DNA from: Lycocorax pyrrhopterus obiensis
Taxonomy: Eukaryota > Chordata > Aves > Passeriformes > Paradisaeidae
DNA length: 64,000 nucleotides
NCBI GenBank assembly: GCA_014706295.1
Contig: JACSVZ010000002.1
Location: 53,602,432-53,666,431 of the forward strand
Reading direction: 5' to 3'
Part shown: positions 1 to 12,609 of the stretch, one piece after another
Position numbering within the stretch: the first letter of the stretch is position 1
How the letters are laid out: every line of letters starts with the position of its first letter
The notes under the pieces: model-generated
Database searches by the model: none
Seen by the model: the letters and a program-made list of their open reading frames with translations, nothing else
Told to the model about the DNA's origin: nothing
Translations under genes and position numbers: made by a program

Positions 1-3000
1 AAATATCTCTCTGCTACCATAGAAGGAGATTTTACAGACTGAATTCATCTTCTAGATAATAAAATACCTGCTAGGAGAGCAGCTTTTTATAAATGGCCCC
101 AGAAACGAGGAATTCTTCAGTCACAACTCCCACCTTTTTATATACTTTAACCACGAAAGTGCAAATGTGTAGGAATTTTTGTGGTGTCATTAATTACATT
201 GAATCTAGAGCTCTTACTACTTGGAGCAACTCAACACCACCAATATAGAAGGTTTTTGTTTTTCTTTTTAGTATGTGACTTGCATCTGGTTTTCAGGAAG
301 GCAAGCATTGTGTGCATGCTAACAAATACGGTTATAGATATTGCTTGAAAACACAAACTGTGTGAAGTAGATCTGACACTAAATACTCTGAAAATGTGTT
401 CTCTGAAGATGGGTTCTCAGGCTCTCTAGACTATGCATACACAACTAGGGATGCTAAATGGGTAGTCTCTGTTGGTAGTGGACAAGACCTTCTCTTCACC
501 TTGTCAGAACCATTTAAAAATACATTTTCTTAATACTAATGAAACACTTGGATAGTCTAATGAGCACCAGAGAAAGTCCAGGAGGAAATTAGTAATCCAT
601 CTGCAGAGCTGGGCTTCAGTGAAGCCAGTACATGGAGCGGAGGGGCCACACGTTAAACTCCAAGATGAGAACCAGGTAGTGATAAACTGCTTATGAAACA
701 CGCACTGTCCACCCCGTGGGTGGTGCTGGATGAAGCTGGGATCTTCCAGAAAAAAATATTGTGTTACTTTGTAGGCGTCTTGTAGCAGATGGGAGTTACA
801 CATGTGATGCTGCAAAGGCAACCATAACTTTGCCATGCCTTTCTTTTGTGGGCTTGATGTTACTTTCAAACTGCCCTTTCTCTTGTTGTGTTATTCATGT
901 TCTAACAGTTCTGTGTGTGCACAGATGTGTAATGCTTCATAGACAGTCCATGATAACTTTGTTTTGTGGCAAAAATGTGTACCTACTCTCAAGTCCTTAC
1001 AAGTCAAACATTACCATTTGAGATGAGGGAGGATAAATTAATGACCTACTGCTACAGACCAGGTAGTTGCAGTGGTGTAAGGGACTTCTGTGACTGGTGC
1101 TCCACAGATGAATAGCTTCAGGACAGAGTCCTAAGTGATTAAGCAGTGGTGGTTGACTTTTCTCTATCCCTCTGTTCAGCAATATTGTTGACACTGTGTT
1201 CTGTTGCTTAATGATTTAGAAACCTGCTTGCATGCCATTAAAATTTTAATTACTGACTCCTCAGTAATGAGACAACTTGATGGACCATGGGTATTTTATT
1301 GGTTTAAGGTGCAATTTGTTCCCAGCTTCCTTTGGGCCCATTCTGCCATTTTTTCCTGCTTCCGCTGAAGTGGAGAGAGGTCTTGTTGAGAAGTTGAGAA
1401 GAAAGCCCTTTTGCTAGTAAACCCAGCTTCTAATATACAAGTCTGATATTTCTCCAGCCATGCTCCTGGTCTATGAAGATGACAATGATCACTCTTGGGC
1501 CACACTTTTATTTGCTGTTCTTCATCAAGGCTGTGCATGTATAGTTTTTCAGTTTGTGATGGAATTTATGGTCAGCCTGGCAAAACAAACTCTATAGTTG
1601 GTGTCCATCTTCATGCCTGCATATAGTTTCATGAGTGGTTGATAAACCTGCTAGGTATATGAAAGTATTCCTGTTCATTCTGTTCCTCAGTGGTTCAGGG
1701 GGATTGTGGAGGACAAATGCCTAGTCCTCAAGAGAATACTCAATAACTCATAATCACTGTGGATGTCCGAATCATCTTATACTGCTGAAGCCCACAGACC
1801 CTCATGTGATTCTGTTGCACTCTGGTGCTGATTTGTTTATCCTGGAAACTTGCTTCAGATCACATTCCTAATCAGCAGTTCTGCTCAAAATGCAAAGCTG
1901 CTTGGAGTAGAAATGGGCCTTCCTGGGAATTGCCTCCAGGCCATGTATTTCTGTCTTGGTTCTCTGGTGCTTGATAAGATGCTGGCTCTGATCAAAGTTT
2001 TTTTTCTGGTGGAATGCTTATTGCACCTTGCTCTGTAATACTTTCTGTATGATGTAGAGAAATTACTCTGCAACCTCGATGTTAGAGGGTTGGTAATGCA
2101 GCATCTCTTCCACCTTGCTGCTGCCTTTTTCTTGGTAGAAATCTAGTATAGAAACTCTTGCCTCAGACAAAAATGGTTTAATCCAATCAATGAGTTTCAA
2201 AGATATGTAGAATAGATACCAAATTCCTTTCAGCCTTCCCTTGATATTATTCAGCCTTGTTTCCCTCAGGAATGAGGCAAAAGAATGTTGTATTATGGGA
2301 GGAGAGCCATCCCTCTGAGTACAGTTATGTATTACATTATCTTGCATCACAGTATGCATCCTGGCATCCTGGGTTTTGTCCTGTTAACATAAAACATTAA
2401 TAGGGTACCAAAAATGCTAGGAATCCAGATTTGAGCGCTTTTTTTCTGTCTTCTTTCCATTTATCCTGAAGTTTATACTTGTAACTGGAGATGCATATGC
2501 TGTACTAGTTCAAACCATAATGTGTTGCCCCAGCTAAAGATTTATGACATGTTATGAGTTAACATGTTCTGAGAGTCTTGTGTAGATTGAACTAAGCTGG
2601 TGAGTTAAAGCACAAGGGAAAGTTAAAATTCAGAGTGTTGTCCGGTTATCTACCTGCATTTTTTGCACTGCATTTTCTGTAGGACTCCTGCTTAGTTGAG
2701 TTTGTTCACTAGCATTATGTGAAGTCCTGCTTGTAAGTTCTGGCGCAGACTCATTTGAATGCAAGTTACGAAGATGGCATTGGAATGGTCTTCAACAAGG
2801 GGAATGTGTGTGACTGCTGATGAAAACCCAGGTTTTTGTGGGAAATAGTGAAGGTTAGGAGAGCATCAATATATTTTCTTACTTCTTTGATGAGAGAATT
2901 TGAAGCTTTGTTGTGATATGCAGACCCATAATAGTGATACATATGATAATAGAGGGAATGGGGGGAGGATGGGGGACTACAGGTAAGATAATACACAAAT

Positions 3001-6000
3001 ATTAATCTATTATTGACATCTATTTACGTAATTTCTTTATGCACTTGTATATTCTTCTTTTTCAGCTGAATCGTGGTATAGAGTAATTTTTATGTAAACC
3101 AAAGGGCAGGGATCTTATACAGGCCATGATTTGATCCAATGCAAAGAAATTGCTCTGGATGGAGATGTTAAAATTTTTAAAATGTATTGAAGGAAAAGAA
3201 AGAAATAAAAAACTTCATGTGTTAAGAAATGTGGATAGATAAATGGCAAAAATGCCGAGAAGTGAATTTGGATTCCTGCTGCTTCCTTGATTGGCAGGTA
3301 GTTGTAAAAACATACAGGGATACTGTTCTTTGAAAAGTCGGTGAGCAAATGCAGGCCATGGCACAGAGCTCAGTTCAGCTGTTTCTGAAATTACATAGAC
3401 ACCCCTGATTTGTGCCAGTTAGATTGCTGGTTCAAGGCTTTGGTTAATATCAAAAGTAGTGCATGTGCTTTGATGTTAACACTCTTTAATGTCCAAGTTT
3501 ACATCTTTGTTTCCGTGATTTTTGAAGATAAGACCCAAAAGAGAGGGAAGTACATAGTTCAGTGCAGCTGACAGTGGTAACCTTACTGCTCTGGAAAAGA
3601 TTTTTGTCTAGTCTTTAGAAAGGAGTTGCAACAAGCAAGCCCAGTATGTATTCTGCTGTGAGAAGGCTGTGGACTGTCAGTCTTTGTGCCATGAAAAAAC
3701 TGTGATTTCTAATGGGAATTTCTTCTTTAAAGCTAGCTGGTTTTGATGTTACAACTCTGGTGCATCTGAAATGGCTAATTGGATTTTATAGGACAAATGT
3801 GTTAAATCTCATATCCTCTGCAAGGAGGATATGTTAGTACAACAAATGATTGTGGCACTGTTGACAACATAGTCATGAATAACTTTGGAAGTACCTGGAG
3901 GTATCTAGACTACAAGTTGCCTTCTAGTTTTCATGTTTACAAGACTTGTGGTAAAACTGGTATGAACAATGAGATTAGCATAAAAGTATTATTCTTAATT
4001 TGATGAATTTGACAGTATGATGTGGGAGGTATCGGCATTGTGTTTCCAAAAGGCTATAGTTTATAAAGGAAAAAAATGAATTCTTGTTGGTGCCAGCAAG
4101 ATGGAACTTCTGTCCTGCACTGGGGAAGAAAGAACATGGCTGCTATTTGGAGAAAAAGCTTCTTCGAGTATTTAGCAACCTGGTGAGATGCTGGTAAATC
4201 AGGTCCACTGTTATTCAGTAATTCAGGATGTTTATTAAAAGCCATGATTCAACACTTACGGTAGTTAAGTTATGAAGAGGGGGAAGCAGTGTGTTTTGGA
4301 TGAGATTTCTCTGCTGCTGGTAGAACAGCAGGGGTCTGGATGGGAATTGGCCTCTTGAATTCAGGGCAATAACACCTTAAAGGTTAATTTATTGATTTTC
4401 TTCTGATTTTATGTGTTTTTTCTTCTTTTTTTTTCCTTGTCTTCAGAGGGACATGGTAAACAGTTATTAGTCAACAGTTATGTATTTGTGGACAAGTTCT
4501 GCAAGTTGTGGACAAGCATTTTACGTAATAGAAATGGGAGGCACACTGTTTTTTCAGGACTGGAACGTGTAATATGCAGGGTGATTTGTAGGGCAGCTTT
4601 GGGCTAGCTCTTCAACACATTTTGCATTCAAATCTAAGTGGATGTTTCTGTATATAAATCAAATGGACCTTGAATCCTTCAAACATACTGCGCTTATTTG
4701 CTGTATAAAAATCTTTTTTCTCTTATGAAATCAGTTATCAGTATTTTATGCATTCGGTGAGTGAAGAAGACAAAGTTGTGCTGACTACAGTTTTGCATTC
4801 CTCTGCAGCACACAGAAGTCACGGAAGTGATCATACTGCTGGGTATTAAATGGTGATTTTTTTCTCTTTTGCTTTGTATATAGCCAAATGAACTTTGCAG
4901 GTGATTCCCTTTCCCTTCCCCAGCCTTCCTTCCATACAAATCATGCTTATTTCATGTTTTTGAGGGATGAAACTTAGTTTATTTTTCTTTGAAATGGATG
5001 TTGCCTGAAAGTCTAGGTAGCCAAGAATGAAAAAAATAATAAGGAAACATTGAAATCTCCTTCTGCCAGATCATGCATAGATGAAGCCAGCAAAACCTGA
5101 TTAACAATTTAAGAATACCCTTTTTGAGCTCTCATGGCTACTGTAGTAGGAGGTGAGTGCTGTTTTAAGTTGTTCTGACACTTTCTTTGTGAACATGGGA
5201 GTGTTTTTCTAAGTTGGCTGTCTTTATGATCTCAGGCGCCCACTGGATTATGATAAATGGAAATATACAATATTGCTTAAGACAGTTATAAGCACCTAAG
5301 TACATGTATGCAGTTGATGCAAGTAGGAGCTTGAGGCCAATATTCCACTGTCATTTAAAATATGTTATCCAGCATTAAGGTTAGAAAGACAAATGCATAA
5401 ATGGTCAAAAAATCGAAGTCTCAAAACCAGTTTTGCTCATCCCTGAAACTCAACAGAAAACATTAACCATCAACTTGTTTTCATCCATAAAGTGATCTGG
5501 TTGGCATTCAGTTCCTCCCTCTGTGGGGTTGTGTTGAGAAGATGGAAAAAGCTGGTGTGTCTTGCGCTTTCTTGCCTCTTCTCAAATGTAGCAGGCAGGG
5601 CTGGCAGACCCTACCAGAGGCTGGAAAACCTGGCCAGAAGTGTGCAGTGGTAGTGAAGAAGGGAGGAGAGAGGCACTGACAAATAAGCTAGTGAGTGATA
5701 GTCAATTGTCTTAATTCTCCAACTCCACTTGTCAAAAGATCCAAAGCTTTTAAGAGGATTCTGTGCCCTAGGTGAGGGGTGGGGAAATCATGGTATGAAG
5801 AATTTGCTCTGTCCTTTCCTTCCAGGCTCTCCAATCTCCATGCCTCTTCGCCCATTCACATGCATCCATCCTGAGACCCAGGGTGCTTGCTGTGGCTCTT
5901 AGCAGTATTTTTGATGACTGGAATGTGAAGGCAGGAACTATGAGAGGTAGCATGGCAGCATGCACCTCTGCCAGAGTTTGTACATCCTCTTTAGTGGAGA

Positions 6001-6839
6001 AACCTGAGAAGAAAGTGAGCAGAGGGGAGAAAAATTAGATTGGTCTTTGGGAAGGTCAAGTTCTTCTTAAGGCTTAAGGAGAGTTTTTTCTTTTGTAAGC
6101 AGTGTCTCCAGGCAGGGAAGACAGCTTCTGAACTTTAACTTTAGAGGTAAACAGATGGTGCCAGGTTTGGGGCCTTCAGAATATATTCCTGGTGGAGAAG
6201 CAGTGTTGATAAAAGGACTATTTCGCACCATCTGTAGAGTAGTAGCTCTGCTGTTCTAAACTAATGCACAAATGTACGGAAGATCATTCAAAGGATCAAA
6301 TCACTTGGGGTACAGGGCTTGAGAGTTTTCCTTTGTTTGAAAACATCCTTTGCTATAAACTTTATGTTTGTTTTGCAGCATTCTTTTGAATTATTTAGAC
6401 TACTGATGAGGAATGTGAACAGTCTCATTTCTACATTCAGGTACCCAGGCTGCCTGTGTGGACACTTATTTGCAGACATCATGTATCACGGATCCACAAT
6501 TGGTTGGATTTTATGGAATGTAAGGTGGAGCTGAATTTGTGGGTGCCTGTGACCACACTTTTGTATGTAGAAGTACCTACAGATCTGCACAGAGAAATGT
6601 ATATGGCATTCAGATTTTGTCCTGAAACATTGGTGAAATCACTGTCCAGAGACTGCAGCCACTGTAAATCAGGGCAGAGTAACCCAAAGCATATTTTTAA
6701 ACAACTGGTATGCTTCAGAGACCAAAAGTACAGGAATATAATGGAAACAAAACTCTTGCTGCAGCTATGCAAAAGGATGCAGCAATAAGTAAATTTCGCA
6801 ATTAAATAGGTGATATCTGCCATCTAAACTGAAGGGTTG

Positions 6840-6915
6840 CCTGGGTTGTTGCAAATCACTTAGTGATTTGCTAATGATTTCATTTAGCAGTTTGAACCCA
6901 CCCAAGGAAAAAGGG
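6840..6915. promoter_or_regulatory. Candidate regulatory element with perfect 21-bp palindrome
   Basis: Positions 6851-6871 form a perfect palindrome: arm GCAAATCACT, one central T, arm AGTGATTTGC. Each arm carries an octamer-like half-site (TGCAAAT or ATTTGC), and TAATGA follows directly at about 6872. The block is framed by GGGTT at about 6843 and AACCC at about 6895, so a looser second inverted pair surrounds it. POU-homeodomain factors bind ATGCAAAT-like words, so a POU/homeobox site cluster is a fair guess. Conservation cannot be judged here. Confidence 0.3.
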
Positions 6916-7049
6916 AAGAAATATAACTCTGTTCATATGCAACACTATAAATAACTTTTTATTTTATTCTCTCGAGGGTAAGGTGTCTGTGCTGTCGATG
7001 TTGCAATAGGAGATGGTGCACCAAAGGGTTTATAACACCTCTTTCACTC

Positions 7050-7330
7050 TTTTGTGGTTTTTAAGCATGGCTAATCAAATTTATATCAGGCTTCAAACAG
7101 CTTTAAGGCCTGGTCTTGCTGCTGGCTGGGTAGAAAGTGACAGCACAGAATATGTCCCCCAGTGTCTGAGTGAAATGAAGCAGTTACCCTCAGATAGGCA
7201 TAAATGTGCTATTAGATGGTTGAGAAATATATCCCCCCCCACAACCCTCCTGGGAATTTATTGTAGCGCCTTTGATGTAACTAATTAGCCTGCTCAAAGT
7301 AAGCAATGACTAACAGTCTAATAACTGGCT
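7050..7330. promoter_or_regulatory. Candidate intronic enhancer (TCF/LEF plus homeodomain words)
   Basis: The block contains CCTTTGATG at 7269-7277, which fits the TCF/LEF core CTTTGAT. TAATTAG follows five bases later at 7282-7288 and is a classic homeodomain core with palindromic TAATTA. CTAAT- and TAAC-type words continue to about 7330. The complexity is high and there is no repeat signature, as in conserved non-coding elements of GLI3 introns. The call is inference from motif content only. Confidence 0.33.
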
Positions 7331-8101
7331 AATGGAAGGAACTTCATAATGTTTTTAAATCAGGATCCTTTTAAGAGTTTTACAATAGGCTGAGGAGCTT
7401 TTTCCTTCTGAGAAGTGGTTGCCAATAGTCACATCCTGATGTCTGTTGTTGTCTTTAACTTATATTTGAGTCTCTTGGCTCTTTGGAGAGTCTAGATGTT
7501 GGAGAAGTGCAATGCTTGAGTTTTAGCCCTGATCAGCAGACCTTGAGCAAATGTTCTAATTTGCTGAGGCTGTTGCACAGTAATGTGCAGTCTTTGCTGA
7601 ATTTTGTAAGGTGGAGCACTTTTTTGAAAGGGGAAATGAAAAAGTAAGTTTGTTTTTGAAAGAAATATTTTTTTCTCATTTCAGTTTCCCAATCCTCAAG
7701 TAGCAAAATCAAAACATAAAATTTATTATACCAAGAAAGGGAAATGCTTTTGACTGCCTTCTAGTTCTGCAAATTTAAAAGGAGAAACGACACGCTACAT
7801 GTTAATCTTACCAATTAATTCTACCTCCAAATGTCTTCTACTTATGCATTATGGCTTTCTTTTTTTTCTTGTCCACTGGAACTACAAAGCACTCGTACTA
7901 CTAAGAGCCCCTTTCTCATCAAGCTAATGATACAGCATTTCCACGTGCTAACCAACATCTTCAGTGCATTTTCGAGACAGACTATTTGTGCCCAATGGTT
8001 GGAGCATTTCTGATGCTAGACATGAATCCCTCTTGCTCTACTTGCACAAGTAGTTTCACTGAATCCCCAGGATTTCAGTGTGAGTAAAGCAAGCAAAATT
8101 T

Positions 8102-8117
8102 GGGCCTTGTAAGGCCC
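8102..8117. repeat. Short perfect inverted repeat
   Basis: Arms GGGCCTT and AAGGCCC are separated by GT. The arms are perfect but short, and no function is evident. About 60 bases downstream lies a small CpG-containing patch (CCGCGG near 8186). Confidence 0.5.
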
Positions 8118-8864
8118 CATGAAGGTAAACTTAAAATCTTGCCACCTGCTCGGTACCTAGGTGCAGGGTTTAGTGTTTCTCCTGCCGCGGTCAATGTCGT
8201 CACTAACACCTACACCAGAGTGCTGGGGGTTGCACTCGCCAGTGGTGTTAAGTATCATTTCAATAATCCACTGCCTGCCATGGGAGAAACACGTAGCCCT
8301 GAACTTGGGAAGGGAGAAAATGGTTTTCAGCTGTTTTGATTTAAATTGTTTGTTTTTGTTATTTTAAAGCCTGTGTGGAAACGGGCTGGGAGAGGGCTTG
8401 TACAGAAGTGAGGCTCCCACTTCTTTGGAGGCTGATCTTGCAAGTTGCTGAGAATTAGTCCCTCCATTAGCTTCCCAGAGACTCTCAGCCCTGCAGGTTG
8501 GGGCTGAAGCTGGGCATTGCAGGGGGGGTTCAAGTTCCACGTCTTGGCTAGTTGGTGGTTCAGCTGGGCAGCTCAAGGCAAACTTGCCCAACAGGATACT
8601 GCGGGAATCTGGTTCACAGCAAGCAACTTCCACAGCTTGTTCCGAAGTCATTGAAGACAGTGGGATGGCTCAAGTGTCAGGTCAGTAACTTCAGGCGTAT
8701 ACCCAAATGTTACTCCCTTTTTTTCCACATGTCCTGCATGATCAGCGAGATGCAGGATCATGTGTAAGGCGGTCCAGCCCTGCCTCCTGCCCTCTTTGTC
8801 CGCTGTCTGAGTCTGAGTCCTGGGACTGACAAGGAAGTTTCCACAGTACTCTGCCTTTGTGTGT

Positions 8865-8888
8865 AGGTAGCTGTGTCCACAGCTACCT
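8865..8888. repeat. Near-continuous palindrome, 11-bp arms
   Basis: Arms AGGTAGCTGTG (8865-8875) and CACAGCTACCT (8878-8888) are perfect complements with a two-base centre. Each arm contains AGCTGTG/CACAGCT, related to E-box words. It is too short for a microRNA precursor. It could be a dimer binding site or a chance hairpin. Confidence 0.55.
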
Positions 8889-9329
8889 CTTGTGTTTCCT
8901 AAGTAGGATTTTTTCAGCTTATATGAGATTTTTAGCATTTCCCTATAGATCTGATGCAGGGATTTGTAGATGCAGACTCTCAGTTACAAAACAGTAGGTG
9001 TTTGCTTGTATGAAATTTTAAAGGTGGTTTTATTTTACATAATTTCCTATATGTCTGTTTAGCTTCAGCCAGTTGGTTTTAGTTGGGAGTGGTTGGGGAG
9101 ATAACAAGCACTGTAAATTCATCTGGATAATCAAAAAATTGAGATAAAGACATTGCTACTAACAAGGCTCTCTCTGATTTAGTGATCTGAAAAAGTTTGC
9201 CTGAGTATTTTAAGCTGCTTTGTGCCATTCTCGGGTTCCGCATCAGTCTTGGGGAAGAGTTAGGCACAGAGTTGGAAAAGGCTGCGAATGATGTACTCCT
9301 GATAGCAATGCATTGCTGGTTTAGTGTTG

Positions 9330-9425
9330 GAGCGGTGTGGACTCTGTTCAGGCCCAGTTTTGTCTTGTCCAGGTTAGTGGGAACTCTGCCATTGACCCAG
9401 AGGAATGCATGATCAGGCTCTCTTT
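9330..9425. repeat. Possible relic of an ancient amniote repeat
   Basis: The words GGGAACTCTGCCATTGAC and GATCAGGCTC near 9379-9420 resemble a phrase that recurs in reptile and bird genomes in old interspersed repeats (TCTGCCATTGACTTCAATGG followed by GATCAGGCCC). The resemblance is from memory and partial, so the element cannot be named. The overlapping 161-codon minus frame (9079-9564) shows no protein family features and is probably a chance frame. Confidence 0.22.
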
Positions 9426-10566
9426 CCAAAGCTATAGGTACTGTATCGATGCTCTGTGTTCTGTCCTCCTCTGGACTGTCAAAAAAGGAACTGAACAGAG
9501 CTGTGCAGTAGATGCAGCAAAAATGAATGTATGTCTCATTTGAGGAAAATAAAGGAGTGTGCATGGAGTATTAGGTAGGTATTGTAGGGATTGGGTCACC
9601 TCTCTCTTTCATTGATAAATCCTTTTTCTTCCAGTGAAAGCTAAAGTTGGCAACAAAAGAATATAAGATGTTTTTCAAAACAAACAAACAAAACCACGAA
9701 AGAGCTGTGTATTCATATTCCAAAGGTTGCAAATCGGTTATTGGAAAATACTGTACATAGGATAATGGAAAAATAACTAAGCTAAAAATCTGTTGTAAGT
9801 GGGAATAGAAAACTATACATTTTCAGTGATAAGCTCAGATAATGTACTTTATTTATAAGCACAGAAGTCTTGTATAAGATATGCTTAAGCATTGCAAATA
9901 AAGTGAGTACAGTATTGTTATCTAACATTTTGTAGCCTCTCATGTGATTGGAGTTTATTTTTAAAACCAATTATGAGCATCGTCCTTCATATCTGTGTTA
10001 GTGTTTCCAGAGTGCTTCTCGTGCTGTTGCTCCAAATGCCGGAAAATAACAAACTTGGGACCAAGGGTGTCCAATTTAAACTACTGTACTCACCCAAAAC
10101 AAAATTCCACTTACAATATATGCTGTTTTTAAAAGCAGGCACAATCCTACAGATCTGTTTCCTCCTACTTTGCTCTTAAGGTGGTCAGAAAGTAGTGAAA
10201 AGCGTGTGTATGCAGGAAGGTGCAGGTACGGGTGTCGTAATGAGCCTGGCAACCGCTCTATTGCATCATTTCAAGGAAGAAAATATCAGGTGTCAAAAAC
10301 TTAGACTTTCTTAAATGGGACGGAAATTGCTTTCTTGCTTAGGTATCTGTTCTGTTAAGAATCTAAGTAGTCAATTTTTTTTACATTTCACCTTCCCCCT
10401 TCCTTCTGGCTCACAGCACCTAAAATGCTACTTTTCTGGGAAAGACTGATATTCTGACTTCAGTTTTGTAATTTAATGATGGAGAGTTTCCTTAGTAAAC
10501 CAAATTTAGAGTACTAGAATGCTTATCTTATATCCAGACCTTGAACATAAAAGGCATTTTATACCA

Positions 10567-10593
10567 GCAATTGTTCATTTAATGAGCAATTGC
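10567..10593. repeat. Quasi-palindrome with homeodomain words
   Basis: Arms GCAATTGTTCATT (10567-10579) and AATGAGCAATTGC (10581-10593) pair at 12 of 13 positions around a single T. The centre reads ATTTAATGA, which includes a homeodomain-type TAAT core. It may be a binding site for a dimer, or the scar of a short inverted duplication. Confidence 0.5.
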
Positions 10594-11279
10594 AGAGTGC
10601 AGGACGGTTAAGGGATTGAGCTATATGCACCATTATTGCAAGAAGTATTCTGAAATACCAGAAATAGGACGTAAGCTCTGATCAGGGGGACTGTGAGCAC
10701 AATTACCTTCTTTTCAAATCCTTCTGTGACACTGCGGGAGGAAAAAGGACTTTGAAACTTGAAAGGAAAGAGCTTGCTTTCAACCTCAAAAGCTAGGAGG
10801 AAAGGGCTCTGAAATTTGCTCAGTATTCCCAATTCACCATTAGCCTGTTTCTTCCTTTAGCCTCAAGGCATTCTCCGCTTTTTGAAAAGATGTTAAGAAA
10901 TTCAGTCACAATAGAGAGCCTAGTTTTGAACATGTTTCACTCGGTCCATTGAGGTCTGGTCTTCAGCCTTTGTGTGGGGTGAATTGAGCTGAGCAGCAAT
11001 CTGGTTGGGGAGAGGTGAATGAGCAGTCTCTGTGCAGTCACAAATTCTGGCAAAGAAAAGATTACCCTTTCCTTTATTTTACAATATGCATTCCTGTACA
11101 ATCCTGCTAGTGGCAATATGCAGAGCTGAGCTTGTGCTTAGGTCAATATGGAGCACTTGGTTTATAGCAACTCTTGTTAAGTTTGTCTTGTAATTGAAGC
11201 TGCTGTTGACCTTGCTTGGAGACCATTTGTAAAACCGTTTATTTAGCATAAACTGAAATAATAAACCCTCCTTCTCTTA

Positions 11280-11475
11280 GGCTGATTGTGATAGGGTGAC
11301 ATTAGTTTGATTTAATGATTAGCCGCCTGACCCCTCAGCTAGAGAGAGCCGCTTGAATAGGGAGAGTTCACTAGGAAGCACACAGGAAGAATACTAATGA
11401 GCTTGTTAAATTTAGCATGGCACCAACCACTTTTAATTCCTCTAATGGGAGAAGCACTGCCTCTGAGAGAGAGGG
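11280..11475. promoter_or_regulatory. Candidate intronic enhancer rich in TAAT cores
   Basis: TAATGATTAG lies at 11313-11322 and is a double homeodomain core. TAATGAG (about 11395), TTTTAATTCC (about 11431) and TAATGGG (about 11443) follow within 130 bases. The sequence is complex and free of simple repeats until the polypurine tract begins at 11464. The pattern fits a developmental enhancer of the kind known in GLI3 introns, but this is inference without an alignment. Confidence 0.33.
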
Positions 11476-11532
11476 AGGGAGATGGGGGGGGGAGGGGGGG
11501 GAGAAGGGAGAGAGAGGAAAAGAGGGAGGAAT
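11464..11532. repeat. Polypurine, G-rich tract
   Basis: The tract is almost pure purine and includes runs of nine G (11484-11492) and eight G (11494-11501) separated by one A, flanked by GA-rich repeats. A tract like this could fold as a G-quadruplex or triplex on the + strand. It is probably length-variable and error-prone in sequencing. Confidence 0.8.
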
Positions 11533-12609
11533 GCCCATGTCCTGGTAGCCAGAGAATTTTGGTCAAGAGAAGAGAAGAGCTTAGAGGGAGCATCAGCCAG
11601 GGTCTCTTGGACTGAGTTGTAAGTATCTTGTTTTTTCTCTTACCCAGCTGAGGTGTGTTGTCAGATCTCTCATGAGATAGTAATGCTCTCTGGAAGTTGC
11701 AAGCAGAAATATGGTGATGAAACTTAATATATAAAGAGATTTAACTGGGCTGGTGTTGTCTTGTTTGAGCAGGGGTGTCTCTGAAGTGTGCTGGGATTGA
11801 CTTTTAGTGTGCTCTATCAATAGATTTCAACTTTTTTTCAGTTGCTAATTTTAGGTGGTTTAAAGTAAAATAGCTTCTACTTTGTCTTGTTCTATGATAA
11901 AAAAAGGCAAAAAAGTTCAACAGGTAAAGAAAGTTTAATGGATTTTTGCATTAGGCTTTGGCTTGTGCTGATTTTTTAAACTTTCTGAGTAAATTAGCTG
12001 TGCAATTAAAAGTGTGTTTATTCAGGCATGCTGTCCAGTGTGAGTTTTTCGAGAAAGCTTTTTGATTAAGTGAGAGGTGCTCCATTAAGTGAGGTGCTCA
12101 GCACTTCTAATAAAAATTGCTTCTGATCAAAATAGCAGGACTAAATCAGGTATTTCTCAGTGGATGTGAAAATCCTGGATTAATGTGATCATTCAAGACT
12201 GGGCACTTCTAACGTGTGTCTCTGGCTATTGGCTTGTTAAGTCAGAGTAAGGGTGTATATGAAGAAAGAGAAGCTTATGCAGATTGCTCTTGGGCATGAT
12301 AACTTTTTTCTTTTCTTATTTAACCCTTCACTCTTATACTGGCAAAAGGTGGGACGAATTATACTGGAGTTGGTGGGCTGCCACCAACTTCATCTTTCAC
12401 TATGACATTTGTCTCTCTGCAACATTTTAATAAATCAGATGTTTCTTTTGACCCTAAAGCTGGCCACTTCTAAAACGTGAGCAGAGCAGTAACAGAATGG
12501 TTTTCACTTATTTGGCTGTAAAACCCCTTTGGCAGATGCTGCTGAAGAAGTGGGCTGTTTGCTTACATTTTTGCTTTAGAATCCCACTTGTTGCCATGGT
12601 GGACAGTGT

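Noticed and set aside
717..725. GLI-site-like TGGGTGGTG here and at about 20397, suggesting GLI3 autoregulation
   Set aside because: Both match the GLI consensus TGGGTGGTC at 8 of 9 positions. About 14 such near-matches are expected by chance in 64 kb on two strands.
6456..6823. Overlapping open frames of about 110 codons on both strands
   Set aside because: Neither translation resembles a known protein, and the overlap on opposite strands argues for chance.
9079..9564. 161-codon open frame on the minus strand
   Set aside because: No recognisable domain, odd composition, and an overlapping open frame on the other strand. It is likely a chance frame over an old repeat relic.
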